From: Glandiceps talaboti
Lineage: Eukaryota; Hemichordata; Enteropneusta; Spengelidae
Assembly: GCF_964340395.1 (NCBI RefSeq)
Contig: NC_135569.1
Span: 15,928,519-15,992,518 of the forward strand
Reading direction: 5' to 3'
Length of the DNA: 64,000 nt
The notes under the pieces were generated by a model that was not told where the DNA came from, ran no database searches, and worked only from the letters and a program-made list of their open reading frames with translations. The position numbers were made by a program, and so were the translations under genes. This document shows, one piece after another, positions 1 to 11,763 of the stretch (positions within the stretch are counted from its first letter, which is position 1; every line of letters begins with the position of its first letter).

Positions 1-850
1 CCATTTTGCCGGAAATTTTACCTTCTGTGTGTAATGTGTAACCCTGTATATAGTACGTAAGTTTGTCGTGCAAAATCCATAAACGTAAAATCCAAACTCT
101 TGATTGATGTGACCGTGGAATCATAGACAGTGGAAGACCCCCCCCCCCCCCTCCCCCGGCTGGGTTTTATAAAAAGAAATTGTAATTATTTTATTTGCGT
201 ACGTTCTCTTACATAAAACTCTCTATGTTACCTATATCTGAAGTATTCTGGAATACGGCTAAATCAGGTCCCCTTGGCAAAAGAAAGTACAGTATAGCAT
301 TGAAAAAGGTTCAGAAAAAAGTATTAAAATGATATCTTTTTTTAACCGTCATAATCATGCACATTTATGCGAGTTTTTCGATTTGCCTAATCCTCTCTCA
401 GTGGAGGACATGGTACATTGTATTCTTATACAAGTGTGTAAATAATATTTATGAGTCCGTATATTCTCTCTAAGTTACGTTTTAGTGTTCCACAGAGGAG
501 AACTACAAACTTGACGTATTTTAGACCTGATGCCAGTAGCTATAGAATTAATGTTTTTAAACATTGTGCCATTCAGAGATGTATGACAACTATAGTGGCC
601 TTTGTTGTAGTATTTCGAATAAGTTAAATTTTAAAAAACGCAATTTTGCAAGATTGTCATCTCCACCTGGCAATATTGATTGTATATAGTATGCCCTGCG
701 ATGTGTTTTATATGCATTTTATTAGTCTAAGTTTTCTTTGTTTGACGACGCGTGTTTCTGTGTTTTGTATTCTTCTCTTTTTTTTCATTTTTAGGAGCCT
801 GTAAATGGGACTTTCCTTCCATTAAATAAATAAATAAGTAAATAAACTAT
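1..850. other. AT-rich non-coding stretch with possible retroelement tail
   Basis: No supportable gene is seen. A cytosine run lies at about 138-157. At about 795-845 a short segment ends in repeated AAATA units, the kind of tail left by non-LTR retrotransposons or a polyadenylated transcript. No ORF or second copy in the window confirms this, so it remains a guess. Confidence 0.3.
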
Positions 851-1140
851 ATGTCAACTACTCCAATAACAAAATACAACACCTTATTCCAAGACAATAG
901 CCCCCCCCCCCCCCCCGCCAAAACGTCCTGGTTTTCACGTAATTTTATACCCTATACTTTCATTCAAACGGGGGTCGACACATACGTTCATAATTCATCA
1001 ACAATATCGGCGCATCCGTCATTGCACGCATTTAGCGAGGAACGCTACAGTCTATACATAGTGTGCAACACCTGTGCACGTTACATAAGTTTGTATTCCT
1101 GTAAAATAAAAGAATGTGGAGAAATCAACTCTGGACTTTT

Positions 1141-1380
1141 GATTGGTTGTCTGTCAAATGTAACACGTGTACTCCCTGTCAAGTGATTGACCAATTTGAA
1201 ACAAACAACACCTAACTAGTCTTACAAACACAATAATTTTCCCTGCCACTACGTCATAGTGCACCTGGAGGGGTAGAGAAAAATTTGGATCCTCTAGGTC
1301 TGATTGGTTCATGGTTCTCGATAGGAATCTAACACCTTGGGGTTGGGTATATAAATGACGTGGTGATACATTTTCAAACT
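1141..1380 (+). promoter_or_regulatory. Putative RNA polymerase II promoter with CCAAT and TATA elements
   Basis: Inverted CCAAT boxes (ATTGG) lie at 1142-1146 and 1303-1307, and a forward CCAAT at 1191-1195. A good TATA box (TATATAAA) is at 1348-1355. A start site about 30 bases downstream would fall near 1380 and give a leader of about 33 bases before the ATG at 1413. This spacing is what a compact, intronless, TATA-driven gene would have. The elements are seen directly; promoter activity is inferred. Confidence 0.5.
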
Positions 1381-1412
1381 GTCTTTGCGACTCCAGCAAA
1401 CGATAAAGAAAG

Positions 1413-2066
1413 ATGGATACTGGTTCCCCGTGTATTGTGCTGCTAACCCTGGTCTATGTCGTTATGGTATATATCCGAAACCTGGTTGAACTGCTGAGAG
1501 TGGATGATAGAAGAATATTCCGATGTTTGGTATGGGTCCTGGATGCTGTATGCTGTGTTCTTCGCTCACTGGTCGAAAAGAGGAAGTTGGAAGGAAAAAT
1601 TGCAATGTGTATCACCGTATGGATGCTGTGTTTGCTTCAGATGTTTGTTCGCCGTTTAATAGAGACTGTTCGAGAATGGAAGTCAATGGTTTGCGTATTG
1701 GTTCGTCAATTTGTCATGGTTTGGTCCCTGCGAGAACGTCGAAGGATGGTATATGAGATAAGTCGGTTTGCAATGTTAGTTGTTTCTGCTGCATTTGGGC
1801 CCGTTGTATGGGAATGGGGGCCACGGGGGCAATTTCGGCGCGGTACCTATTTTGGAGGGATGGTGGCGGCCCGGGTTGACAGGTTAGGATTTAGAGGGTT
1901 TTGTCAGGAGGAAAATTTGTCATTGGCTGTTCAAGTGGCACAGACTGTAATATTCCCCATTTTCGAAAACATTAAGAACGCAAAATACAAATACAAAATA
2001 CACATCAAAATTTATCTACGAATACAAAATACAAACCAAAATTTATCGACAAACAAATTTGAATAG
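1413..2066 (+). CDS. Orphan 217-aa ORF, predicted membrane-associated, arginine-rich
   Basis: I do not recognise this protein. The ORF opens at an ATG 58 bases after a TATA box and runs 217 codons without interruption, in DNA of higher GC content than its flanks. The N-terminus (about residues 5-25, rich in V, L, I and Y) resembles a signal anchor or membrane segment. Three more hydrophobic, tryptophan-containing stretches alternate with arginine-rich clusters such as RERRR (about residues 109-113). From about residue 185 the translation becomes lysine/asparagine-rich over low-complexity A-rich DNA, so the true product may end earlier or the ORF may have run into a repeat. A second frame (1523-1756) is also open for 77 codons and cysteine-rich. 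It could be a real lineage-restricted gene, a decayed gene read in the wrong frame, or chance. Confidence 0.35.
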   Translation: MDTGSPCIVLLTLVYVVMVYIRNLVELLRVDDRRIFRCLVWVLDAVCCVLRSLVEKRKLEGKIAMCITVWMLCLLQMFVRRLIETVREWKSMVCVLVRQFVMVWSLRERRRMVYEISRFAMLVVSAAFGPVVWEWGPRGQFRRGTYFGGMVAARVDRLGFRGFCQEENLSLAVQVAQTVIFPIFENIKNAKYKYKIHIKIYLRIQNTNQNLSTNKFE

Positions 2067-2261
2067 GTACGTCATACATAGTCATGTACACAAAGTTGTT
2101 CTCGGATACCCAGATTCCTCTAAATTCAGCCACCGTATCATACGTTTCTTTCAAAACCTAAAAAATTGTATTTTACCATGTTCAAATGAAAAATCATCGA
2201 TGTTTATATTAGACTATATACCAAACAAAAACTGAATGCCATTGCGTATAACCACCGAACA

Positions 2262-2560
2262 CCACTTCTATTTAGGGTTCCCATACTAAAATTACTCCAA
2301 AACTAGTTAACTAAATGTAAACTTAAAATAGTTTTTTCTAGATGTGCCACTTCTATTTAGGGTTCCCATACTAAAATTATCCCAAACTAGTTAACCAAAT
2401 GTAAACTTAAAATAGTTTTTTCTAGATGTGCCACTTCTATTTAGCGTTCCCATACTAAAATTATCCCAAACTAGTTAACCAAATGTAAACTTAAAATAGT
2501 TTTTTCTAGATGTGCCACTTCTATTTAGGGTTCCCATACTAAAATTAAAGGTTTTCGCAA
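2262..2560. repeat. 84-bp tandem repeat, about 3.5 copies
   Basis: Units start at 2262, 2347, 2431 and 2515 with the motif CCACTTCTATTTAG, so the period is 84-85 bp. The three full copies are nearly identical, which suggests recent duplication. The fourth breaks off after about 35 bases. No ORF is associated. Confidence 0.9.
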
Positions 2561-2759
2561 AAACTAGTTAACTAAATTGTAAAATAAATATGCCCCATGG
2601 TTGTTTCTAGAAATACAAAGTTGATTTGAAATATTTCTTTCATTAAAATGCTAATCATACAAAATTAAAACCCGTGTATTTTGCTCCGCAGCACATATTT
2701 ATTTTCATTCATGTTACAAATTTAATTTGTTAGCGTTATTTCCGTAAAGACATTCTTCT

Positions 2760-3720
2760 TTGATATAGTAACCAAATATATGTGTCTCGATACCAAATTA
2801 AGGCCCTATATTAATTACTATTGTTCATAAAAAGTCATTCATCCAAATGTTGCAATTTCCAAAATGTAAATATAATGTTTGAGAAAGAATTCTAGCCATA
2901 TAATTTCTCAAAACCTGTGACATAGTGATCAACCATTTGTGTCAAGATACTAATTTACATACAAAATCAAGGCCCTGTAATTACTATTGTGTTCGTCCAG
3001 ATGTTGCTATTTCCAGATGTGTAAAATAATTCATAAGAAAAAATTCCAGTGAATTCTTATAGCCATGACACGGTGGACCAAACACTTGTGTCTTTATTTA
3101 CATATAAAATCAAGGCTCTATAATTATCAAAAAACAATTCGTTCATCCAAATGTTGCCATTTTTAGTGTAACTAGTTAACTTCTCAAACCCATGACACAG
3201 TGACCGACCATTTGTGTCTCTATACTAATTTTCATACAAAATTTAAGCCCTATAATTACTATTGCTCACAAAAATTCATTCCTCCAAATGTTGTCATTTC
3301 CAGAATTGTAAAAAATAATGTATAAGAAAAATTCTACTCATACAATTTCTCAAAACCTGTGACATAGGGATCAAACATTTGTGTCTCGAGACTAACTAAA
3401 TTATAATTATACTTAACTATAATTACTATTGTGTTCGTTCAAATGTTACTACATACCAGAAGTGTAAAATAATTCATAAGATAAGCCATTACATAGTGGA
3501 CCAAACATTTGTGTCTCAATACTAATTTTCATTTAAAATTAAGGCCCTATAATTACTATTGCTCACAAAAAAATCGCTCGTACAAATGATGCCATTTCCA
3601 GAAGTGCAAAATAACCAACAAAATAATTCTTAATCAATTTCTCAAAACCCATGGCACAGTGAGCAAGTCTCGATACATATTAATATTTACAAATTTAAAG
3701 CCCTGCAATTGCTATTGCTC
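2760..3720. repeat. Degenerate tandem repeat, about 130-165 bp, about seven copies
   Basis: Successive diverged units share the order CATTTGTGTCTC, then a segment like AAGGCCCTATAATTACTATT, then TCCAAATGTTGCCATTTCCAG, and a final CCTGTGACATAGTG. Units begin near 2768, 2930, 3080, 3208, 3373, 3503 and 3660. Length differs between copies through indels, so the array is older than the 84-bp array just upstream. Non-coding. Confidence 0.8.
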
Positions 3721-3785
3721 GCCCCCCCCCCAAAAAAAAAAACAACAACAACAACAACAACAACAACAAAAAACAAAACAAAACC
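3721..3785. repeat. Low-complexity C-run, A-run and (CAA)n
   Basis: A run of cytosines is followed by adenines and then about nine CAA units. It closes the degenerate array upstream. Simple repeat only. Confidence 0.9.
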
Positions 3786-4500
3786 ACAAAATTATTCCAA
3801 GTACTGGTATTTCCAGATGTGCAATAAGAACAATTCATGAGAACAATTCTGTTACATTTCTCTAATTGTGACTTGTAACATTTCAAGCCCGAGTCCTATC
3901 CTACAACGTTCGAATCGATTTTGTTATTCTCAGCACTAACTAAAAACATTGATCTATGCGTTCAAATCCTGCCATTATATTTGGCTATCATTAAAACTTA
4001 ATCAAAACTATGAAATTGCTAATATTGCAAAAATCATAATTATGGCCCAAGACACTTGTATTTCTACCTGAAGCATAGATCCCAATGCTAAGAATAGACA
4101 ATAGAATTTGTCTAGCGAAACTATTTTTATGCTATCAAGTTTATTGTATAAACGACAACCTGATACAAAATTCTACTTGTTAAGTTGTTAAAACTAAGTT
4201 ATCGATATTTGGTCATACAAGTCAAAACCTTAAAAGTCGGAGGGGAAAGTTATTCCTCTTTCTACTGGGGGGGGGGGGGGGGTTGAATTAATCCCCTTTC
4301 TACCAGGAAGGGTATTTGTTTCTACACAAAAAACACAAGTTAGGGAAACACGATTAACAAGCAACTCCTCAACTGTTCTTTTGGAAACTGTAAAAGAAAA
4401 AAAATATTTAACTGAAAGACCAAAACACTATCACTAAATTAAAACAACACGTTTTGTGAAAACCCAAAAATCCAAACTCACAGGAACTCCAATGAACCAA
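3786..4500. other. Non-coding AT-rich stretch
   Basis: No ORF, splice pattern or repeat family is supported. A run of about sixteen G lies at about 4267-4282. Confidence 0.5.
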
Positions 4501-4567
4501 TGAATAGAAAATCTAGCCAGGATTCTATAACGGTTCATTATAGAATCCTGGCTAGATTTTCTATTCA
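4501..4567. repeat. Perfect 30-bp inverted repeat with 7-base loop
   Basis: Bases 4501-4530 are exactly complementary to 4538-4567, separated by the heptamer CGGTTCA. A transcript from either strand would form a long perfect hairpin. It could be a minimal foldback element, a decayed palindromic insertion, or a small-RNA precursor; animal pre-miRNAs normally carry mismatches, so a perfect stem argues for a recent foldback. No ORF overlaps it. Confidence 0.85.
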
Positions 4568-5065
4568 CAAAATACTATATTCTAATTTTATTATTCAACC
4601 AAGAAAAGCCAGAATAAAAACGTTATTTCTCCCCTACATCTTAGAAATTTAAAATTGTAATACAGTAACTTTAGATTTCGAAATGAAATACAAATAAGTT
4701 TATAGCTAGACACTAAGTTCATCAAGTTACTTGAACAAACTACAAACAAGTTTTATTATCCCAATATTACTTCAAGAAGGCACTCTTCTTTTCGCTGGCG
4801 GTTAAATTAGACTTTATCCTGTAATTTGCACCCAATTAATAACTAATAACCAATTAATCTTCTAACTTCTAATCAATATTCCTAATTAATATATACTAGT
4901 ATTCCTAATTAATAAATTATACGAGTGTCTTTTTGAAATAGTATGGGGATGTAACACTTTCATTTGTAGGCGTTTGTAAACATATTATATATTAACTCTA
5001 AAGAAGTGAAACTGAAAACTTATTAATAAGTGTTTCATCAAATTGAAAATATATAGGGCATCAAT
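4568..5065. other. Non-coding AT-rich stretch
   Basis: Nothing beyond AT-rich sequence with short local repeats such as the repeated TTCCTAATTAAT near 4880-4915. Confidence 0.5.
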
Positions 5066-5069
5066 CCCC

Positions 5070-5400
5070 CCCTCCCCCACCCCCACTACTATGTTGTCAT
5101 AGGATTGGCCATTTAGAGATCTTATGATTTAAATAGGACCCTTCAACTGAAAACAAAGAATACCAAATTTTGTAACAATTACCCCCCCCCCCACTAATAT
5201 GTTGTCATAGGATTGGCCATTTAGAGATCTTATGATTTAAATAGGACCCTTCAACTGAAAACAAAGAATACCAAATTTTGTAACAATTACCCCCCCCCCC
5301 CACTAATATGTTGTCATAGAATTGGCCATTTAGAGATCTTATGATTTAAATAGGACCCTTCAGCTGAAAACAAAGAATACCAAATTTTGTAACAATTTCA
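5070..5400. repeat. 108-bp tandem repeat, three copies
   Basis: The motif ATGTTGTCATAGGATTGGCC starts at 5091, 5199 and 5308, giving periods of 108 and 109 bp. Each unit begins after a run of about ten C and ends with CAAATTTTGTAACAATT. The copies are almost identical; the small differences include the length of the C run. Confidence 0.9.
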
Positions 5401-6070
5401 TAATTCTGAAGATACGTGAAATTCAATGCGAACCACTTGTGTGCAAAATAATCCTGTTGTAGTAATTACTTGTGTACAAATACATGGCCCCTTGGGAGAA
5501 AGAGGAATCATTTACAAATAAGTTTGGCAAATTTGTACTAGTTTCATTAAAACTCTTTGGAATTATTTTAAAGACAAAAGATAAAGGCTGAGGCAGAATT
5601 AGGGTTAACCAAAATATTATTTGTACCAAATTCTTTTATACACAAGTTTGTACAAGTATAAATTTGTAGATGGTTGTCATTTTATATTAATTAATTTGAT
5701 AACATAGAGATGTTTTCACTGGATTATTCTTATTGTCTTTTCTTAACACTGAGATTTGTTATTCAGGTAAAAATAGTAACACAGAATTTCATCAATTATA
5801 ATGCTTGTTATACAAATTACTTCATATGCATTTCTTACTAAAAATATATGACCACAATCACTCGGTACTGTGGTCTAAAAATTCTCCCTTTTGATCATTT
5901 AAAAAAACACCAAACATATATATAAACTATATAGCCCATTGATCTCCGGGAGTTTATTCAAAAACCAGTCAATTGTACACATATATTTGTACCTAAAGAA
6001 TATTAAAACCAAACAAATTTAATTTCCACAAACGTTCCGAAGAGATAATGTTGACAAAGAGACAACCACA
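5401..6070. other. Non-coding stretch
   Basis: AT-rich, without a supportable gene. Only short ORFs typical of chance are present. Confidence 0.5.
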
Positions 6071-6232
6071 AATTGCCCCATATAGTTTTGACACAAAGAC
6101 ACCAATATAGTGCCCCATAGATAAGTACAGAGACACCCATATATTACCCCATAGATAGGTTTGATACAGATACAACACAGATTGCCCCCATAAATAGTGT
6201 TTACACAGAGACACCCATAGATTGCCCCCATA
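6071..6232. repeat. Degenerate tandem repeat, about 40-50 bp
   Basis: Four or five imperfect units contain TGCCCCATAGATA and ACACAGAGACACCCATA. The minus strand is open across it, but the translation only repeats the unit, so no gene is called. Confidence 0.6.
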
Positions 6233-6375
6233 ATAAAATCATCCGCATGAACTACTGAGAAAACAAGATAAATTTACAAAATATATTCAGCCAACATAAT
6301 TTTCAATGATGTAAATAAAATGCCTATATCTAAAATATTGTGTAATATTATATTGTTCTAACATTCTTTGAGTTG

Positions 6376-7170
6376 AGTTTAAGGAAGCTACAAGTACAGG
6401 AAGATACTGGATGCAGAAAAGAAGCCTTTATGGAGAGAAGACTACATCACATCAAGAGGAAGTTATTGTAATTGTAAATTTAACATTTGATTCATGATTT
6501 GATATGTAATTTTAATTTCACCATTGTTAAATTGTATTTTGTATTTATCCAAATGTAATTTTGTATTTATTTGAATGTAATGTTTTCAATAAAATGACTT
6601 GTAACTTATTTTCATTATACTAATAAAATGTCTCTTTTAAGTTATCTTTTACAGAAACAAATTCCAGCCATATTACAACACAAGGCTTGGGAAGCTGTGG
6701 ACAGGTGGTCAGCCACACACAGCATCATTTTAATAGTTAGGTAGGATAGCTGAGAAGCTACAAGTACAGCAAGACACTGGATGCAGGAAAGAAGACTTTA
6801 TGGAGAAGACTACATCACATCAAGAGGAAGTTATTGTAATTGTAAATTTAATCCTCTTTCTCCCAAGTGATATTTATTTGTACACAAGTAAATACTGTTT
6901 GGGAAAAACAGGATTACTATTTATTTTTGATATGTAATTTTAATTTCACCATTGTTAAATTGTATTTTGTATTTATTTGAATGTAATTTTGTATTTATTT
7001 GAATGTAATGTTTTCAATAAAGTACACATGACTTGTAATTTATTTTCATTATACTAATAAAATGTCTCTTTTAAGTTATCTTTTGCAGAAACCAATTCCA
7101 GCCATATTACAACACAAGGCTTGGGAAGATGTGGACAGTTGGTCGGCCACACACAGCGGCATCATTATAA
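6376..7170 (+). repeat. Tandem duplication of about 370-400 bp carrying polyadenylation-like signals
   Basis: Copy one (about 6388-6745) and copy two (about 6757-7170) share the block from AAGCTACAAGTACAG through a TTCAATAAA signal to GGCCACACACAGC. Copy two has a short extra segment near 6850-6910. Each copy contains AATAAA followed by an acceptor-like pyrimidine-AG (TTATCTTTTACAG or TTATCTTTTGCAG) and about 80 bases free of stops. It may be a duplicated exon or 3'-end fragment of a gene or retroelement; no protein is recognisable. Confidence 0.7.
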
Positions 7171-8142
7171 TGGTTAGTCAGGATAGAAATAGCACAGGGA
7201 ACTATACAACATGGTCAAGACTGTGTTGAAGTTAGATGTCCACAGTCCCAGTGGACTAAGTTAGATCTAAGGTTATAGAACCAGTTCAGAGCTATAGTTA
7301 TAAAATACGGTCCCCAGGCTTATGGCTCTGAACTGACCCAACATTTGCAAGCGCGCAGCAAATGTTGGTGGGTGGGTGATTGGCGTTTGGCTTGCCAAGT
7401 TATGGGATACTGTAGGTGTAGCTGGTAAAGGCGCCTAGGTTATTCATTGGCATTGAATAACTTAGCCAGTCCCAAGCCTGGAATACTGGGTAAGCAATGC
7501 AATATGCTTATTCTAGTAAGTCTGAGGGCTAGCTACGTTTAGCTAAGAGTTGAAATATGTATTATTGCAGTATACTGGTAAACTTGACAAGGCGTTCAAG
7601 ACATCAGAAAGTGAACATTACACTTTGATACTACAATACAGTGGTTCTACACATCTTTATAAGCATGTCAAACACAGGTATACACTGTATGTTGACATAC
7701 ATATGGATGTGTTATATATTAAACTTTCAATAAATGCATTTCAAGTGTGTTGTGTCTTAAGTGTGCAGAGTAAAGAGCAGTGTGTGATACAGTTAGTGTG
7801 TTTCCACTCTAATACTTGTCAGAATGCAACTAACTTGTTAGTGACTGACATTCATCTGTCTGCCCTAATCCCCTCCCCTCCCTCTCCTCTGGTATTCTTG
7901 ACCCTTTGCAACCAGTCCTTCCCTGACTCCCTGCACCCACTGGCAAAGAATGACTCCATACCGACAATGCAGTCCCAGAGACGTTTATAGTTACATATCT
8001 GTCATGAGTGTATGAGAATGAATGTTGAAGATAGCCCTCATAGTGAGTACGGATGATTATCTTAGTTTTATTCAATGTTGGACAGAAACACGTACGGGAC
8101 CCGCACCGCTATGGGTCATAGCTGACCAGGAATGTCTACACG
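7171..8142. other. Non-coding stretch with small inverted repeats
   Basis: A short hairpin around 7340-7367 pairs CAACATTTGC with GCAAATGTTG. AGTTCAGAGC near 7283 is complementary to GCTCTGAACT near 7325. No gene is supported: the longest open stretch (7550-7990) lacks an ATG at its start and shows no domain. Confidence 0.5.
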
Positions 8143-8460
8143 CAAAGGACTCTGGGTATTTTGGTCTCGAACCGAGGACTGTTCACGCACAAAGGACTCT
8201 GGGAGTATTGGCCTCGAAACTGGCATGCCCAAACAAAGGACTATGCGAGAATTACCTTTAACCTGGAATTGCTCAAATGCATAGGACTCTGGGAGTATTG
8301 GCCTCTAAACTAGGATTGGTCAAACACAAAGGACAATGGGAGTACTGGCATCTAAAGTGGGAATGTTCACACTGGACATGCCCAACCAAAAAGGACTCTG
8401 GGATTATTGGCTTCTAAACTGTGACCGTTTACACACAAATGATTCTGGGAGTATACATGA
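8143..8460. repeat. Diverged tandem repeat, about 45-55 bp, about seven units
   Basis: Units begin with AAAGGACTCTGGGAGTATTG or close variants near 8143, 8191, 8235, 8280, 8328, 8388 and 8434, followed by GCCTCTAAACT-like sequence. Spacing varies from about 44 to 60 bases. Non-coding. Confidence 0.75.
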
Positions 8461-9146
<686 letters not shown>

Positions 9147-9160
9147 AGTTATGGTACGGA

Positions 9161-9204
9161 GCCGTTACTCAGAGTTTCACGCTTGAATGCGATCTTCGGA
9201 CGAC
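9161..9204 (-). ncRNA. Degenerate hammerhead-ribozyme-like motif at the 3' side of a Penelope-like element
   Basis: Read on the minus strand, the 44 bases fit a type I hammerhead layout: stem I GUCGU paired with ACGGC, a core in the position of CUGAUGA, stem II CGC/GCG, GAAA, a very short stem III, then UA before the second half of stem I. The core reads CCGAAGA, so two core bases differ from consensus and self-cleavage is doubtful. Stem I is kept although its sequence differs from the copy at 60478-60520. Penelope-like elements are known to carry hammerhead motifs in their terminal repeats, which fits the position just downstream of the retroelement ORF. Confidence 0.45.
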
Positions 9205-9221
9205 TAAATTTTAACGGAAAT

Positions 9222-10381
9222 TCAAGTGATTGAATTCGAACTCGCAGAAGAACTGGTACCCGGATGTGATGCGCGTTGAGGTTTGACATGGTGGAATGAA
9301 AGAATGTATTTGTTTTCATGGCGGCACTTTGAAATCAGTTCTGATCGTTTATTAAGGAGTCCTGATTTATTTGCACTGATGATAAACATCTTCTCTGTAA
9401 GACACAGGTTGCACCTTTTTGTTGCATTAGAGTAGGCGGCTGCATGGGCAATGATAGCCCAGTTGATGGAATACTGGTGGCCCGACTCCTTTATTTTCCA
9501 GACACACTTTGAAAGTTCAGTACAATTTCCATATTTGTTATTGGCGAAAGAACACTTGTGGTTGCCGTAACGCGTTTTGAAGCTGTTTTCTGTTGAGCCA
9601 ATGTAGGATTTGGTATCACTGTTGTTTATTTTGACCTGGGCCCTGTAGACGATATTATCCGATCGGCATTTCCCATCATTGATCAAGCGGGCAAGTTGAT
9701 TTATCACGACAGTTGCATGTCCCTATGGGAGCTTCATTTCCGCGTTTAAGGATCATAGTATTGTGAGCTTTGATGATGGAAGCCATGTTATTCATACAAC
9801 TGTAGCTCACTTTCACATTCCCCTTGTTGAAAATTTTATGTAACTTGTGCTCCTTAGGGAAGTGACGGCCAAGAAGTTGGAGGAAAATTCTCCCGACGTT
9901 ATTGCTTACGTTTTGACTGTATGGGGGATTAAACCAGATGACATTACGTTTCCTATTTCTCCGTCTCTTGATGGTGTCAATTCTATCTGTGTAAGCAAGG
10001 TTGTCTTTATAGCCACTTGCTTTGAGTGCGTCATCATAGAGGGGTGCTGCCTGGTTGAAAACATTATGATTACATGAGATGTCACACAGTCTTCTATTTA
10101 TGGCTGCTGGGAGATGCTTGATGGATAACCGGTGGGTGATTTGACTGTGAATTGATATAGACTGGGTTGTCGTTTGGTTTTCTGTATGGGTAATATTTCC
10201 CACTGGAAAGGTCTAATACGATATCGAGGTAATTTACAATTTTCAGGTTAGCTTCAATGGTTACTTTCAGACCGATGTCATTGAAGATCTTTGTGATATT
10301 TTTCTTTATCTGCTCTGCCTTGTTACCCGATATTTTGTGGAAAACAGCTAAACCGTCATCCCTGTTAGACCTACATGGTCT
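9222..10381 (-). pseudogene. Penelope-like retroelement remnant (reverse transcriptase end plus GIY-YIG endonuclease)
   Basis: The minus strand encodes the C-terminal part of a Penelope-like polyprotein broken by frameshifts. From 10381 the first frame contains RDDGLAVFHKISG, resembling the catalytic YxDD region of these elements, followed by a YRKPNDNPVYIN segment. A frameshift near 10133 moves to a second frame with RRLCDISCN and the cysteine motif CNCRDKSTCPL. A 7-base insertion near 9675 shifts to a third frame with GKCRSDNIVYRA, then a GIY-YIG-type domain in which YIGSTENSFKTRYGNHKCSF is clear. The 5' part of the reverse transcriptase is missing. It is a dead copy with a stop at 9222, followed by a hammerhead-like motif and a (TA)n tract. 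The family assignment rests on remembered motif order. Confidence 0.8.
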
Positions 10382-11690
10382 TTAGAGTACTAATGAAACA
10401 AAATTACAAAAGGAGGGTGTCGCATAGAAATATTTTGAAATAAACATTTTGGCCAACTTGATTTTATAGAGGAGATACGATAGGTGGAAGAAACATATAA
10501 GTTTGGTGAGGGTGTGGGTAGGTAGTAGGTAACGATGATGAGAGCAAATTACATAATTATACACAAATAATACAGAGATGTATACTGACCGAGACAAGTG
10601 TTAAAGTGTCTGATCTGTATACCTATGCAGTTCACATAATTTATTTATCTAATCTATCCATCCATCCATCCATCCATCCATCCATCCATCCATCCCTTTC
10701 TTTTTTTCTCTCTATCTACGCATTTACCGAATCATTGTGATCAATCAGTGGTTTTGCTAAGTCATGCTGTTATTTGAACTACATTTCATATTTAGGGTTG
10801 TCAAAGACCCGGTGATTCGACAATCGGCGATCAAGGTGTTGGGATATTTATCTTATCAGTTGCAAAGTTGACTGACTATTATTAAAGGTAATTAATGCAA
10901 ATGATGTGTCTCGTTTATTTTTTGCAAAAGTCCCTCTTGTTATAAGTCAAAAATAGCAAATGTCCAACTTGCGCCATCAAAACGTGCAGACGTAATTGCG
11001 TTCGATTCTCGTTGGCGAGCCGTTTTTGAGGAGAAGCCAGCAAGTTTCTCGTAATTAAGTGAATACGAGAGCTATTTTGGCACGATTACCCCACTGTTTA
11101 GCATGTCATATTTTACCAAGAATTAATTCCAAATATATTTTAGCAAATTTGTAAAGAAGTAATTGTGATTACACTGGCATCTACTATAAATCTATACTTG
11201 AAATACCCACGGTAGAATAGTTTGGGATAAAAAACATAACAGTCACTATGTTATCAACCCACACAAAATCAAATCATATCATATCATCAATAACATGTTC
11301 GCTGGACCCTGGTGACAAACCGTCGATGATATTGGTTGGAGATTACTTGCTTAGCCGAGTAACACTACTCTGGACTTTGATCAAACATTCAGCGTCCATG
11401 TCTCTAAAACTGGCCGTATAAAATGCTCATAAATTGATGGTACTTGATGTCCATGGTCCTGTTCATGATGGGTCTAGATCTCCTGTAGATGGTGCATTTG
11501 CAAATTGTCCCAAATTCATTTTAAAATGGCGAAGTCTGTACATGAAATCCAACACTTGGCCAAAGCCAGTGTACAAAGTAAACTCACATCATATACTGAC
11601 ACAATTATTTGTGATATATCTGAGTCACAACATGTGATAGAAATAGGGTAAATATGAACAAACAGGCTTTGAAACTGAGACTTAAAATCA
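10382..11690. other. Non-coding stretch with (CATC)n
   Basis: A (CATC)n tract lies at about 10656-10695. No gene is supported. Confidence 0.5.
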
Positions 11691-11693
11691 CTG

Positions 11694-11763
11694 AGTAGTA
11701 TAGGAGTTGGGCTTGTAAACACATTTTGCTTGTAAACACACTCCCAGCTCCTATACTACTTAA
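11694..11763. repeat. Imperfect hairpin with internal direct repeat
   Basis: AGTAGTATAGGAGTTGGG pairs with CCCAGCTCCTATACTACT (one wobble or mismatch) across a loop that contains GCTTGTAAACACA twice. This looks like a small foldback insertion. Confidence 0.7.

Noticed and set aside
7550-7990. 146-codon open frame on the plus strand
   Set aside because: It does not begin with ATG, has no domain, and the sequence around it is repetitive. A terminal exon is possible but unsupported.
10985-11030. tRNA B-box-like sequence GCGTTCGATTCTC
   Set aside because: No A box at the right distance and no cloverleaf could be formed by eye. Similar weak matches at 39672 and 41545 were rejected for the same reason.
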